Positions 36,504 to 46,231 are shown, counted from the stretch's first letter. The stretch is 64,000 nucleotides of DNA from Mesobacillus foraminis (GCF_004340465.1 NZ_SLVV01000001.1:348119-412118), one strand, 5' to 3'. Notes: generated by a model not told the origin, from the sequence alone. Numbers and translations: made by a program.

Positions 36504-37160
36504 ATGGATAAATATTTGTTTTTAGCATTCTCACTATTTTACATAGGATTATTTTTATGGGGCTTACAAAGAGGGCAGAAAGTCCCGCTTATCATGAAAG
36601 CTTCTTTACTTCTCGTTACAGCGGGGCTTATTTACGATAATGGCATCCTTGCTGTTAGCGACCAGTTCGGAAAGAGTGAGGGATTAAAAAAACTCCATTT
36701 CCTTCGTTATTGGATTCATGCCCTGTTCACCCCGACGCTTGTACTTTTTTCATGGACTGTCATAAAAAATACAGATACAGAGCTTAGCAAAAAGAGAGGA
36801 GCAGGTTTGGCAGCTTTTGGCCTGACTGCCCTGCTGATTATCTGGGAGCTCGTCCACACGGCACAGCTTTCTCTAAAACCGGTAAATCAATTCGGAGTTT
36901 TAAACTATGAGTCCGCTGCATCACAAGGACCGCCAATTATGATCGTGGCTGTTTCTGCTGCTCTGCTGTTTGCTGGCATTGTGGTCTGGAAAAAACAAAG
37001 CTGGAAGTGGATGGCAATTGGAGTAGCATTAATGGCTGCAGGGAGTGCGATTCCACTTCCAATTGAGAGCAATGCGGCCACAAATTGCTTTGAGCTGATT
37101 CTGATCTCGAGCCTATGGGCAACCCTTGTTTTTCAGGAGAAGAAACTGAAGAGAGCATAG
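36504..37160 (+). CDS. Polytopic membrane protein of unknown function
   Basis: 218 residues with about seven hydrophobic segments (near 4-21, 27-50, 72-88, 98-120, 142-162, 167-186, 194-210). A charged loop contains LKKLHFLRYWIHALFTPT, and HFLRYWIHALFTP is a possible conserved histidine motif. AGGGGGA precedes the ATG, and a terminator follows. No transporter signature was recognised. Confidence 0.6.
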   Translation: MDKYLFLAFSLFYIGLFLWGLQRGQKVPLIMKASLLLVTAGLIYDNGILAVSDQFGKSEGLKKLHFLRYWIHALFTPTLVLFSWTVIKNTDTELSKKRGAGLAAFGLTALLIIWELVHTAQLSLKPVNQFGVLNYESAASQGPPIMIVAVSAALLFAGIVVWKKQSWKWMAIGVALMAAGSAIPLPIESNAATNCFELILISSLWATLVFQEKKLKRA

Positions 37161-37162
37161 AA

Positions 37163-37192
37163 AAAAACAGGCTTAGGTCTGTTTTTTTTTTG
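37163..37192 (+). terminator. Intrinsic terminator
   Basis: AACAG-GCTTAGGT-CTGTT hairpin followed by nine T residues, just after the membrane protein gene. The remaining ~290 bp up to 37485 show only a possible extended -10, TGGTAGAAT (37431-37439), for the next gene. Confidence 0.75.
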
Positions 37193-37484
37193 CTTTTCAG
37201 TGACACATTCCTGGAAGTTCTATTTAAACCGTCGGTTAAAAGAAGAGGACAAAAAGGTTTTCGAACAACTGTAAAAGTGGAAAATCGCAACTCGTTCTAA
37301 TGATTAATACAACCCGTCCTAGTTCTTCCCATCTCTATATCCATTCAAGTTTCTGCCTGATTCCTTACAAAAATATAGCAGCACCCTTTATTATCTGGTA
37401 ACAAAAGTCACATCTTCTTTTTTATGTGCATGGTAGAATGCTAGGAGAATGAACGACCATAATGAAAAGAGACGAGGGAGAATC

Positions 37485-38456
37485 ATGAAATTTCCAGAAC
37501 TAAGAATCGGGCATATGATTCCGAAAATTCCTGTAATTCAAGGTGGCATGGGAGTTGGCATTTCACTTAGCGACCTATCTTCAGCGGTAGCAAAGGTAGG
37601 CGGCATTGGAATTATATCCGGAACAGGAATTACCATTGATGAAATGCGTAGCCATATCCGGAAAGCCAGGCAAAAAGCCGCAAAAGGGTATATTGGGGTT
37701 AATGTACTGTTTGCAATGAACGATTTTGCCGAAAAGATGAAAGCAGCACTTGAAGAGAAAGTGGATTTTATTATCTCGGGTGCAGGGATTTCAAGGGATA
37801 TGTATACATGGGGCAAGCAGGCTGGCATTCCTGTACTCTCGATTGTTTCTTCTGCAAAGCTGGCAAAAATCTCGGAACGGCTTGGGGCAGCAGCTGTCGT
37901 AGTTGAAGGGTTTGAAGCTGGAGGGCATCTCGGAACAGACAGGCCATTGTTCGAGATCCTGCCCGAAGTAGTCGAAGCTGTTGACATTCCGGTCATTGCG
38001 GCTGGAGGTATAATAAATGGTGCAGACATAGCAAAGGCATTTGATTTGGGAGCCTCCGGAGTGCAAATGGGCACACGGTTTGTAGCCAGCGAGGAATGTG
38101 ATGCACCACTCTCCTTCAAGCAAAAATACATTGAAGCACGCCAAGAGGATACCTTGCTGGTAAAAACCACGGTTGGCTTGCACGGCAGAGCCATTTCAAA
38201 CCATTTCACCGACTTAATTTCAGCCTCGGATAAGCTGAGGATCACTAAGTGCCGGGATTGCCTTAAAAATTGTTCTTATCGTTTCTGTACCCTGGATTCA
38301 CTCCTAAAGTCAAAGGACGGAGATGTCGAGAACGGACTAGTGTTTGCAGGCGCCCGTGTGAGTGAAATTAACGAGATACTGCCAGTCAAAAAGATAATGG
38401 AACATTTGCTTGAGGAATACGAAAGAGCCATGCAACTGAAAAATAGCTTTGCTTAA
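37485..38456 (+). CDS. Flavin-dependent nitronate monooxygenase/FabK-like oxidoreductase with a C-terminal Cys cluster
   Basis: 323 residues from ATG 37485 (GAGGGAG upstream); a longer frame to 37449 has no Shine-Dalgarno there. FMN TIM barrel of the nitronate monooxygenase/enoyl-ACP reductase II superfamily: PVIQGGMGVGIS, GVNVLFA, VEGFEAGGHLG, PVIAAGGI and GVQMGTRFVASEE. A C-terminal cluster CRDCLKNCSYRFC (four Cys) could bind a metal or Fe-S centre and marks a subgroup rather than classical NMO. The substrate (nitronate, enoyl-ACP or other) is uncertain. Confidence 0.85.
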   Translation: MKFPELRIGHMIPKIPVIQGGMGVGISLSDLSSAVAKVGGIGIISGTGITIDEMRSHIRKARQKAAKGYIGVNVLFAMNDFAEKMKAALEEKVDFIISGAGISRDMYTWGKQAGIPVLSIVSSAKLAKISERLGAAAVVVEGFEAGGHLGTDRPLFEILPEVVEAVDIPVIAAGGIINGADIAKAFDLGASGVQMGTRFVASEECDAPLSFKQKYIEARQEDTLLVKTTVGLHGRAISNHFTDLISASDKLRITKCRDCLKNCSYRFCTLDSLLKSKDGDVENGLVFAGARVSEINEILPVKKIMEHLLEEYERAMQLKNSFA

Positions 38457-38465
38457 AATTAGAGA

Positions 38466-38502
38466 CTAGACAGCCCCCAAAAGGGGCAGGTCTTCTCTCT
38501 TT
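38466..38502 (+). terminator. Terminator between convergent genes
   Basis: AGAC..CCCC-AAAA-GGGG..GTCT stem followed by TCTCTCTTT. Confidence 0.6.
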
Positions 38503-38505
38503 CCA

Positions 38506-39282
38506 TTACTGCAATGAGATTGTATATTCACTGGTCTTCTGTTCTCCATTTGTAAATACCCGTTCAACATATTTGATATGCCGTTCCGACATCAAGAAAA
38601 CTGTAGAGCTTCTGGTTCCGTAGTCTTCACTTTTTATAAATAAAGGGGAAAGCAGCCTTTCCCATTCCCGGGATATCCCTGTCTTGGGCAGCAATTCATC
38701 TGGAGCTGGATCCGCGTCTTGCAGAAGGGCAAACAGCTCATCAATCATTTCTTTTTCGCCAGGCCCACTTTCTTTGGACTGGTCAATAATCGTTTTAAGG
38801 CCTTCCCTGCCCTTAGTGACTTTTGGCCAGTCAGTATTCAATAAGTGATTGCTAAGACCATGGATTCCAGGCTCCACCCTATGGACTTTATTTTCGATAT
38901 TGGAGTAATAAAATAATCCAGCAGAATCTCCTGCCAATAAATTATAACCAGGGTACTTTTCTCTGGCCTCCGCGGTTTCCACCATAAACGTCTCAGGGAG
39001 GGCAGTGCCTTTAAGATAATTCGCCACTAATTCACCTCTCGAAGATTTGCCTGCCGAGGATTCCTTTGGGTCCCGGTAATTCGTCAGTGCTGCATAGCGG
39101 CCGGTGGTGGTCACCCCCATCCATGTCCCCATTTTTTCTAAGTCCCGGCCTCCAAGAATGGCAGGTTGATCCTCCCAAAAGTGGGCCGGGGCGGTTGATC
39201 TTTGGTAAAACTCATCGCGATTTGCTGCCACAATCAGCTTATACTCTGGATGGGCATGATAAGCGAACAGGATCAGGCACAA
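38506..39282 (-). CDS. NRDE (TANGO2-like) family protein
   Basis: 258 residues starting from TTG 39282 (GAAGGTGGTG upstream), giving MCLILFAYHAHPEYKLIVAA with the family motif NRDEFY and later GGRDLEKMGTWMGV. The family begins with a Cys that may be an N-terminal nucleophile and includes TANGO2, implicated in haem or lipid handling. The bacterial function is unknown. Confidence 0.88.
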   Translation of the reverse strand: MCLILFAYHAHPEYKLIVAANRDEFYQRSTAPAHFWEDQPAILGGRDLEKMGTWMGVTTTGRYAALTNYRDPKESSAGKSSRGELVANYLKGTALPETFMVETAEAREKYPGYNLLAGDSAGLFYYSNIENKVHRVEPGIHGLSNHLLNTDWPKVTKGREGLKTIIDQSKESGPGEKEMIDELFALLQDADPAPDELLPKTGISREWERLLSPLFIKSEDYGTRSSTVFLMSERHIKYVERVFTNGEQKTSEYTISLQ

Positions 39283-39419
39283 ATCTCTTCACCACCTTCT
39301 TTTTACTTACGTACCAGTCAATTTAAAAAAACTTGGGCTTTTTTCCTTCAGGTTAATTTTAATGGTATCATTAAATTATTCTTCATATCCAGGCTCCCAT
39401 GTCCGAAAGGAGTGATTAG

Positions 39420-40322
39420 ATGGATTTACATCAGCTTTATGTATTTACAAAGGTAGTGGAGCATAAAAGCTTTTCAAAAGCAGCAGATGCGATTTTTCTC
39501 AGCCAATCAACCGTAAGCTCCCATATTCATGCTTTGGAAAAGATGTTAAATGTAAGCCTGTTCGACCGGGTCGGAAGGGAGAGCATCCTCACTCCTCATG
39601 GTGAAAGGCTGTACCATTGGGCGCAAAAATTGCTGCTCCTCAAAGACCAGGCTTTGCTTGACCTCAGCGAAGGAATGAATGAGCTTCAGGGTTCAATCAG
39701 GATTGCCGCAAGTTCTGTTCCAGGCCAATTCCTGATTCCGCATATGATTAAGGCATTTCGGGAGGAATATCCTGCCGTAACTTTTTATATAAATGAAACG
39801 TCCTCGAAGATTGTGGCCGAGAAAGTACTTAGCGGGACAGTCGATATGGGAATCCTCGGAGGGAAATACGAAAATGAAAAACTCGAATACATCCCTCTGT
39901 TAAAAGAACGGCTTGTTCTAATTACAGCCAATGATATTGACCTTCCGTCCCCTGTCGGCATTCAAGGACTGCTTAAATATCCCTTTGTAATGAGAAGCTC
40001 TGACTCGGGAACGAACGATATATTAGAAAGCCTGCTGAAAAAGAATCAAATCCCAAAAGAAGAACTGAACATCGTTGCCTATACGGACTCCGGACAAAGC
40101 TTGGTTCAGTTTGTAAATCAAGGGATAGGGATTTCTATTGTATCGGAAATCGCTGCCAACGAGTACTTCAGAAACGGTATGATTAAGGTTTACGAAGTAA
40201 AGGATTTTACCGATGAGCGTTATTTTTACCTGGTTTACAATAAGAAAAAAACTCTTCCGCTTGTTTCAAAACTGTTTATCAATAAAGCTGACGACAGTTT
40301 ACTGACAGCTTTAGACAATTAA
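39420..40322 (+). CDS. LysR family transcriptional regulator (CysL-like)
   Basis: 300 residues: winged helix-turn-helix (about 1-65, FSKAADAIFLSQSTVSSHIHALE) and a periplasmic-binding-like effector domain (about 90-295, IRIAASSVPGQFLIPHMI). It resembles the CysL/YwfK and selenium-associated LysR groups. It is divergent from the NRDE gene, and the target is not evident. AAAGGAGTG precedes the ATG. Confidence 0.88.
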   Translation: MDLHQLYVFTKVVEHKSFSKAADAIFLSQSTVSSHIHALEKMLNVSLFDRVGRESILTPHGERLYHWAQKLLLLKDQALLDLSEGMNELQGSIRIAASSVPGQFLIPHMIKAFREEYPAVTFYINETSSKIVAEKVLSGTVDMGILGGKYENEKLEYIPLLKERLVLITANDIDLPSPVGIQGLLKYPFVMRSSDSGTNDILESLLKKNQIPKEELNIVAYTDSGQSLVQFVNQGIGISIVSEIAANEYFRNGMIKVYEVKDFTDERYFYLVYNKKKTLPLVSKLFINKADDSLLTALDN

Positions 40323-40443
40323 CCGGCTGCTGCTCATAGATATTTTTATTGTCAGCTACTAAGCCGGCTATTTGGTTAAAAGTATGAACTGTTATATAAT
40401 TTTCCAGTGGGATAAAATTGCTTTTAAAAGGAGAGGACGAAAA

Positions 40444-40902
40444 ATGGCCATTTTAGATGGATTTGTCGCAGGCTGGCTCAGCCACCGCAAAGCACTGATT
40501 GAATTAGTAGAAACCTTTGAAGATCAGCATCTTGATTACAAACCTTGGGATAACGCTATGTCCGTTTCCGAGCTTGTATTACATATAACAGGAGCCACCG
40601 GAATGTTCGTGCAGACAGTGAAAAACGGGACATTCACTCCGCCAGCAGAGCAAAAAGCGGTTCGGACCGTCAATGAATTAAAAGATATCATCCAGGCAGA
40701 AACAGACCAAACGAAAGCAGATCTCGAGTCTCTTACAGAAGAACAATTGGCCAAGACGGTGGAATTTTACGGTATGAACATGCCTGGCATGGTTTTGCTT
40801 GAAAACGGAAAAGACCATGAAGTTCATCATAAAGGACAATTATTTACGTATGCCCGCTTAGTTGGAATCGAAACATTGCCGTTCTTCGTAAGCCGCTCAT
40901 AG
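40444..40902 (+). CDS. DinB family protein
   Basis: 152 residues from ATG 40444 (AAGGAGAGG upstream). Four-helix DinB/YfiT fold with the metal-ligand histidines in ELVLHITG and EVHHKGQLFTYARLVG. Members bind Zn or Ni and include bacillithiol- and mycothiol-dependent transferases. The substrate is unknown. Confidence 0.88.
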   Translation: MAILDGFVAGWLSHRKALIELVETFEDQHLDYKPWDNAMSVSELVLHITGATGMFVQTVKNGTFTPPAEQKAVRTVNELKDIIQAETDQTKADLESLTEEQLAKTVEFYGMNMPGMVLLENGKDHEVHHKGQLFTYARLVGIETLPFFVSRS

Positions 40903-40903
40903 C

Positions 40904-40945
40904 ATGAAATAGGAGCTCTCAGCACAGCTGGGGCTCCTATTTCAT
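40904..40945 (+). terminator. Strong hairpin after the DinB gene
   Basis: ATGAAATAGGAGC and GCTCCTATTTCAT form a 13-bp perfect stem. No long T-tract follows, so termination strength is uncertain. Confidence 0.6.
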
Positions 40946-40982
40946 ACTCTAAAATTTTGCTAGAAATCGGTCTGAGAATGCG

Positions 40983-41220
40983 TTCCCTCCCCTATCCTTT
41001 TACAGAGAAACCTGGCTCTCATCACGATCCTTGCTTTCCCTCCCATCACTTTTCAAGAGAGATGGGGCTCGCTTCCCGGCTTTGCATTTCCTCCTCATCA
41101 CCGTAAAAGGGGGTGCGCTCATATCACGACCTTGCCTTCTCTCTCCATCTTTTAAAGGGAGGGTCAGGCTCGCTTCCATCTTGATATTCCCTCTCCGAAA
41201 TGGAAAAGGGGTGAACCTTA
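40983..41220. repeat. Degenerate tandem repeat array, period about 51-52 bp, 4-5 copies
   Basis: Units align by GGCTC (41014, 41066), CGCTC (41116) and GGCT (41167) and by the pyrimidine-rich segment after GATCCTT (41026)/GACCTT (41128). The sequence is CT-rich with GGGAGGG/CCCTCC words that could pair. It lies between the DinB gene and a convergent membrane protein gene, and holds no ORF of interest. Confidence 0.65.
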
Positions 41221-41236
41221 GAGTTTCTTCCTCCCC

Positions 41237-42268
41237 TTACCTCACAATGACTGCAAAAAAATAAACAGCCATAAGCAGCAGTCCAAACGGAACGCCAAAC
41301 AGCGCCCATTCTTTACTGGTAATGCCAAGCTTGCTGGCAGCAATAATGTTGGGGATATTGCCGGGAATCAGCATTCCTCCGCTAATCAGCAGTCCTAATA
41401 ATATGGACTTAATGGTGACATCATCCATGGCCGGACTAACTTCAGCCGCTGTCAGCGTTGCGTTATCCAAGATGGCAGAAATCATATTGATCCAATACAT
41501 CACACTGTAATCCAGCCCCAGGAAATATTCGTTAATCATTGGTTCAAAGCCTTCGCCCAAAAGTGTCAGGCCCATTACAAAAAAATACACCTTTATGGAG
41601 CGTGAAATAATCTCATCGTAGCTTTCCCTGTTCGATACTGGACTGTTTAATCCCTCTTTAACATCTGATTTCCGGATCAAAAGAGCGGCAATTCCCCCGA
41701 AAATCACTAGTGCTGCGATAATCTCGGGTCCAACCAATCTCATAAGAAAAAAGAAATCCTCTCCCAGCTTGCTGATGGCAATGGTGGAGAGCGGTTCCCC
41801 GATTGGTGATAAAGCTGCACCCAGTCCGATTGAAAAGCATCCCAGGATAACAAAGCGAATTGAAGACTGGCGGTCAAGCGGAAGTGACTGAACAATTACA
41901 ACTAGGATCAGCGCAGCAATAATCGCCGTAATCATGCTTGATAGTATTCCCAAAACAGTAATAGCCAGAGCGATAAACAGCTTAAAGGAAAGAGCCTGAA
42001 TGACTCTGGAAATCCCCCAGTGTAAAGGCTTCTGAAACCATTTGAACAACAAGCCGGCCGTTAATACCGCAATAGTGATCTTAATGGGATCTGTTGCTGC
42101 CTTGACAAATATAGGGGGATTCATGACACCGCTGACGGAAGCGGCAGACACTCCCATTGCAAACATGAAGATTTCAAGATTGCTTTCCACCGGCCTCGAC
42201 AGCAGCGGCAACAGCAAGACAAGAAGCAAGATTGCCATCAATCCAATCATCATCACGAACCACTCCAT
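41237..42268 (-). CDS. DUF1646 family membrane protein (predicted cation transporter)
   Basis: 343 residues, about ten membrane segments, with conserved SPIGEPLSTIAISKLGEDF and LDNATLTAAEVSPAM, and a late GGMLIPGNIPNIIAA segment. These resemble the duplicated helical hairpins of ion-transporter superfamily (ArsB/NhaD-like) proteins. Transport of a cation is predicted from the family only. Single gene. Confidence 0.82.
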   Translation of the reverse strand: MEWFVMMIGLMAILLLVLLLPLLSRPVESNLEIFMFAMGVSAASVSGVMNPPIFVKAATDPIKITIAVLTAGLLFKWFQKPLHWGISRVIQALSFKLFIALAITVLGILSSMITAIIAALILVVIVQSLPLDRQSSIRFVILGCFSIGLGAALSPIGEPLSTIAISKLGEDFFFLMRLVGPEIIAALVIFGGIAALLIRKSDVKEGLNSPVSNRESYDEIISRSIKVYFFVMGLTLLGEGFEPMINEYFLGLDYSVMYWINMISAILDNATLTAAEVSPAMDDVTIKSILLGLLISGGMLIPGNIPNIIAASKLGITSKEWALFGVPFGLLLMAVYFFAVIVR

Positions 42269-42376
42269 TTATGAAATCCTTTTTAGCATCTGCATCTGAC
42301 TAAATAGCGGACTTGGACTTCCTATGTATATGCGTGGAATCGGACAATCTTTCTTTACGGTCATTTTTTTAAGCAA

Positions 42377-42446
42377 TAAAAAACGACAGGCGAGGAAAGC
42401 CGGTCCCTTAAAACAGGGAGACTTTCTACCTCACTTGCCGTTTAAA
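42377..42446 (-). terminator. Terminator of the thuA-mocA operon
   Basis: A long imperfect stem, on the minus strand AAACGGCA-GTGAGG with CCTCGCCTGTCGTTT, followed by TTTATTG. It lies just after the last gene of the operon. Confidence 0.65.
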
Positions 42447-42455
42447 AGTTAAATC

Positions 42456-43424
42456 CTATACCCACCACATCTGGGAAGGCGATTCCTCGATCAAAACGGA
42501 TTGCAGGTTCCTGACTGCACGATTGAAACCTTCTTCAATCGACATGATCGGATCTTCATGCTCAATGCTGACGACATAATCATATCCGTATGTCCTTAAA
42601 GCACTCATCATGTCTGACCATTCCTTCAGCCCGTGGCCGCAGCCCACTGACCGGAAGGACCATGCTCTTGTTTGAACCTCCCCATATGGCTGCATATCGG
42701 TTAATCCATACATGTTCACATTTTCCTGGTCGATATAAGTATCCTTTGCATGGAAGTGATGGATCGCATTCTCCCTGCCAAGGATTTTAATCGCTGCAAC
42801 CGGGTCAATTCCCTGCCACCAAAGATGGCTCGGGTCAAGGTTGGCTCCAATTGCATCACAGGTTTCTTCACGCAGCTTCAATAGTGTATATGGTGTATGG
42901 ACAAGGAAGCCACCATGGAGCTCAAGTCCAATTTTCACATTATGCTCCTTCGCAAACTGGCCGACTTCTTTCCAGTAAGGAATCAATTTTTCCTCCCATT
43001 GCCATTTCAGTACATCGCCGTATTCGTTTGGCCATGGAGCAACAGGCCAGTTCGGGTATTTGGCCCCTTCATGGTCTCCGGCTGTTCCAGAAAAACAGTT
43101 GACGACCGGTACCTCAAGCAGGGAGGCAAGCCTGATTGTCTTAAGCAATGTATCATGACATTCCCCTGCAAACTCCGCGTCAGGTGAAATCGGGTTTCCA
43201 TGGCAGCTGAACGCCGAGATGGTTAGATTCCTGTCACGAATCTTTTGCATATATTGCGATCTTGCTTCTTCACTTTCGAGCAAGGCATCAAGATCACAAT
43301 GGCTGTTTCCGGGATAGCAGCCTGTACCGATTTCGACTGCATGCAGCCCTGCTGCCTTCACCGTATCCAGCATGTCTTCGAATGACTTGTCGGCAAATAG
43401 TACAGTAAATACACCTAGTTTCAT
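42456..43424 (-). CDS. Sugar phosphate isomerase/epimerase family protein (AP endonuclease-2-like TIM barrel)
   Basis: 322 residues. TIM barrel with metal ligands visible in GLELHGGF (Glu), NLDPSHLWW (Asp/His), HFHAKDTY (His) and VSIEHEDP (Glu/His), the pattern of IolE/IolI, xylose-isomerase-like and 3-dehydroshikimate-dehydratase-like enzymes. It would epimerise, isomerise or dehydrate a keto-sugar or keto-inositol made by the dehydrogenases upstream. It overlaps the upstream gene by ATGA. Last gene of the operon. Confidence 0.88.
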   Translation of the reverse strand: MKLGVFTVLFADKSFEDMLDTVKAAGLHAVEIGTGCYPGNSHCDLDALLESEEARSQYMQKIRDRNLTISAFSCHGNPISPDAEFAGECHDTLLKTIRLASLLEVPVVNCFSGTAGDHEGAKYPNWPVAPWPNEYGDVLKWQWEEKLIPYWKEVGQFAKEHNVKIGLELHGGFLVHTPYTLLKLREETCDAIGANLDPSHLWWQGIDPVAAIKILGRENAIHHFHAKDTYIDQENVNMYGLTDMQPYGEVQTRAWSFRSVGCGHGLKEWSDMMSALRTYGYDYVVSIEHEDPIMSIEEGFNRAVRNLQSVLIEESPSQMWWV

Positions 43425-44458
43425 ATTGGCATCTCCTCCCTGTGGATGGTCTGGCTGCTTTTATAAATCTCATCAATAATCTGTGAAACCTGCAGCGCTT
43501 CCTCTGGTTTAACTGTCAGCTCACCAAGCCCAAGGCAAGCGTCGATAAAATTCTTTGCCTGTGGAACTCCTGGATTTTCTTCTCCTGGCAGTACCGCCGG
43601 CTTACTGTCAAACAGGACACCATTCTTAGAAGTATAAAGTTCGAGCGGAAAGACGCTTAGCCCTCCTTCGATCCCAGAGATGCTGAGATGTTCCTGGTCA
43701 TCTTTTACATTTGCCGCCCATGATGTTTCAAACAGCATGGATGCACCGGTCTCAAATGTAATATATGCCGTTACATGGTCGTCTACATTAAATGTATTGT
43801 GGTCATACTCCCCCCACAGATTCACTTGTCCTGGGGTTTTGCTCAGGGCATTGTACGCGCTCCCGTGGACCGTGACCTGCTTTGGATTGCCCATCAGCCA
43901 TAATGCAAGGTCCAGAAGGTGACAGCCATAATCAATCAGGCTCCCTCCGCCCTGCAGCTCTTTATTGGTAAAAACACCCCAGCCTGGGACTTTGCGCCGC
44001 CTTAACGCCTGGATTCTGGTCACAAGCGGCGCCCCTACCTCCCGCATAAGTTTTTTTGCCGCCTGGGCTTCCTTCATAAAACGGTAGTGATAGGCGATTG
44101 CCAGAACCTTATTGGCTTGCTTTGAAGCTGCAAGCATCAGCTCACATTCTGCTGCACTCAATGCCATAGGCTTTTCACACATGACATGAACGCCTGCCTG
44201 AAATGCCGCCAGCGTAATTTCCGCATGGAATTTATTCGGCGTGCAAATGCAGACGGCATCCACTACTTTGAAGAGTTCATGATAATCTTCAAACACGAAA
44301 GGAACTCCAAATTTATCCGCCGCCTCTTTAGCTCGCGTAAAATTAACATCACTTAATGCTGTTACTTCACACCGGTCACTCAGTTCAAGAAAAGCCGGGA
44401 TATGGCGCCCCTGGGCAATGCCGCCAACCCCAATGATCCCAATCCGCAGTTTTGTCAA
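43421..44458 (-). CDS. Gfo/Idh/MocA family oxidoreductase (second of two)
   Basis: 345 residues from TTG 44458 (AAAGGCGG upstream). N-terminal Rossmann fold (IGIIGVGGIAQGRHIPAF), the catalytic-lysine motif CEKPMALS, and the C-terminal alpha/beta domain with GGSLIDYGCHLLDLALWLMG (Asp and His of the active site). An NAD(P)-dependent sugar or inositol dehydrogenase. It lies two bases downstream of the first paralogue and overlaps the isomerase gene. Confidence 0.92.
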   Translation of the reverse strand: MTKLRIGIIGVGGIAQGRHIPAFLELSDRCEVTALSDVNFTRAKEAADKFGVPFVFEDYHELFKVVDAVCICTPNKFHAEITLAAFQAGVHVMCEKPMALSAAECELMLAASKQANKVLAIAYHYRFMKEAQAAKKLMREVGAPLVTRIQALRRRKVPGWGVFTNKELQGGGSLIDYGCHLLDLALWLMGNPKQVTVHGSAYNALSKTPGQVNLWGEYDHNTFNVDDHVTAYITFETGASMLFETSWAANVKDDQEHLSISGIEGGLSVFPLELYTSKNGVLFDSKPAVLPGEENPGVPQAKNFIDACLGLGELTVKPEEALQVSQIIDEIYKSSQTIHREEMPI

Positions 44459-44460
44459 AA

Positions 44461-45495
44461 TTAGTCCGCCTTTACTTTTATAATTTGTTTCGTTTCGTTC
44501 GATTGAAGAGCCGCCAAAATAACCTGCAGAGACTTCATTCCTTCTACACCTGGAACTGCCGGTTCCTGATTGGAGAGGATGGAATGGACAAACTTCTCAA
44601 TTACATGGGAGTTGCTTTGTCCGCCCTCGTCATTTGACTGAATTTTGCCGAGCTGATAATTTACTATATCTCCATTGGCATATTGAACCACCAGCGAATT
44701 TACCGGGTCATCCTCCATGCGGAGAATCGCCTTTTCGCCGTAGATAATGGTCGAGTTATCCTCTTTGCTGTTATAAGCCCAGCTTGCAGCCAGTGTACCG
44801 ATGATGCCGCTTTCCGTTTTCAGCACGCACACCGCATTGTCATCCACATCGGCAAAATCCTTTGCATTCGTTTCCACAAATGCGCCAACCTCGGTAATTT
44901 CCTCTCCAAGTACATAGCGAATCATATCTGTTTTATGGACGCCAAGGTCACCCATTGCTCCAACAAACGCCTTCTCTTTCTGGAAGAACCAGCCTTCTTT
45001 GCCCTCAACACTCCAGCCTTCAGGACCGCCGTGGCCAAATGCTGTCCGGAAGCTGTAAATCTTGCCAACTTCCCCGTTTGCAATCAGTTCCCGTGCTTTT
45101 TGATGGGATGGAACAAAGCGCTGATTGTGGGCAATCATTAATTTCTTGCCGCTTTTTTCGGCAGCAGCGATCATTGCTTCTGCTTCCTCTCTTGAGGTCG
45201 CCATAGGTTTTTCACACAGTACATGAATTCCCGCTTCCAAAGCCGCAATCGAAACAGGGGCATGGAGGTAGTTTGGGGTACATACACTGACTGCATCCAC
45301 ATTTGCATTCTTGATGAGCTCGTTATAATCACTGTAAGCCTTGACTCCGTATGTTTCGGCGATTTCGGCTGCCCTTGCTTCATTAATATCACAAACGGCC
45401 ACAAGTTCAACATTTCGATTCATTGCATATTCCGGTAAATGACGGTGCTGGGCAATGCTCCCACATCCAATAACTCCAACTTTTAGCTTCTCCAC
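44461..45495 (-). CDS. Gfo/Idh/MocA family oxidoreductase (first of two)
   Basis: 344 residues from GTG 45495 (GGGAAGGGA upstream). Rossmann motif GVIGCGSIAQHRHLPEY, the catalytic-lysine motif CEKPMATS and the substrate-domain GAMGDLGVHKTDMIRYVLG with His/Lys. About a third identical in pattern to its neighbour, so the two probably act on different positions of one substrate, as in inositol or rare-sugar pathways with two dehydrogenases. Confidence 0.92.
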   Translation of the reverse strand: MEKLKVGVIGCGSIAQHRHLPEYAMNRNVELVAVCDINEARAAEIAETYGVKAYSDYNELIKNANVDAVSVCTPNYLHAPVSIAALEAGIHVLCEKPMATSREEAEAMIAAAEKSGKKLMIAHNQRFVPSHQKARELIANGEVGKIYSFRTAFGHGGPEGWSVEGKEGWFFQKEKAFVGAMGDLGVHKTDMIRYVLGEEITEVGAFVETNAKDFADVDDNAVCVLKTESGIIGTLAASWAYNSKEDNSTIIYGEKAILRMEDDPVNSLVVQYANGDIVNYQLGKIQSNDEGGQSNSHVIEKFVHSILSNQEPAVPGVEGMKSLQVILAALQSNETKQIIKVKAD

Positions 45496-45508
45496 AGTTC
45501 CCTTCCCC

Positions 45509-46231
45509 CTACTTCTCTTTAATGACTTCCAATGGTTTTGCGTTTCCGTAAACAGGCCGTTCCCGCTTCACAGGCTTAGCCCACTTGACAGCATTTATGA
45601 TGACCCGCTGAATCTGCTCATTGTGATAGGTCGGATAAGTTTCATGCCCTGGGCGGAAATAAAAGATCCTGCCGTTCCCGCGTGTATAGGTGCAGCCGCT
45701 TCTGAAGACTTCCCCGCCTTCAAACCAGCTTGTAAAAATCAGTTCATCAGGCTGAGGAATATCAAAATGCTCTCCGTACATTTCCTCTTTTTCCAGTTCG
45801 ATATATTCTGAGATTCCTTCAGTAATTGGATGGCTCGGGCTTACTACCCACAGGCGCTCCTTCTCATCTGCTTCACGCCACTTTAAGTCGCAGCTGGTTC
45901 CCATCAATGTTTTAAAGATTTTAGAGAAATGGCCGGAATGAAGGACAATCAGGCCCATTCCGTCTAAAACGCGCTGCTGAACCTTCTGGACGATTTCATC
46001 CTTCACTTCTCCGTGTGCCAGATGGCCCCACCAGACCAGGACATCGGTATTTTCCAAGACTTCATCCGTCAAGCCATGCTCGGGTTCATCGAGCGTTGCA
46101 GTGCCTGTTTCGAAGCCTTCTGATTGCAGGAATCCAGCAATGGCACCGTGAATCCCTTCAGGATAAATATCCCTTACCACCGGGTTTTTCTGTTCATGGC
46201 GATTTTCATTCCAGACCGTTACTTTTACCAT
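45509..46231 (-). CDS. ThuA domain protein
   Basis: 240 residues of the trehalose-utilisation (ThuA) family: a class I glutamine-amidotransferase-like fold with [32 protein letters not shown] and [19 protein letters not shown]. ThuA takes part in conversion of trehalose-like sugars to 3-keto derivatives in rhizobia, together with the MocA-type ThuB. Here it is the first gene of a four-gene operon and supports a keto-sugar route. AAGGAG precedes the ATG. Confidence 0.88.
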   Translation of the reverse strand: MVKVTVWNENRHEQKNPVVRDIYPEGIHGAIAGFLQSEGFETGTATLDEPEHGLTDEVLENTDVLVWWGHLAHGEVKDEIVQKVQQRVLDGMGLIVLHSGHFSKIFKTLMGTSCDLKWREADEKERLWVVSPSHPITEGISEYIELEKEEMYGEHFDIPQPDELIFTSWFEGGEVFRSGCTYTRGNGRIFYFRPGHETYPTYHNEQIQRVIINAVKWAKPVKRERPVYGNAKPLEVIKEK

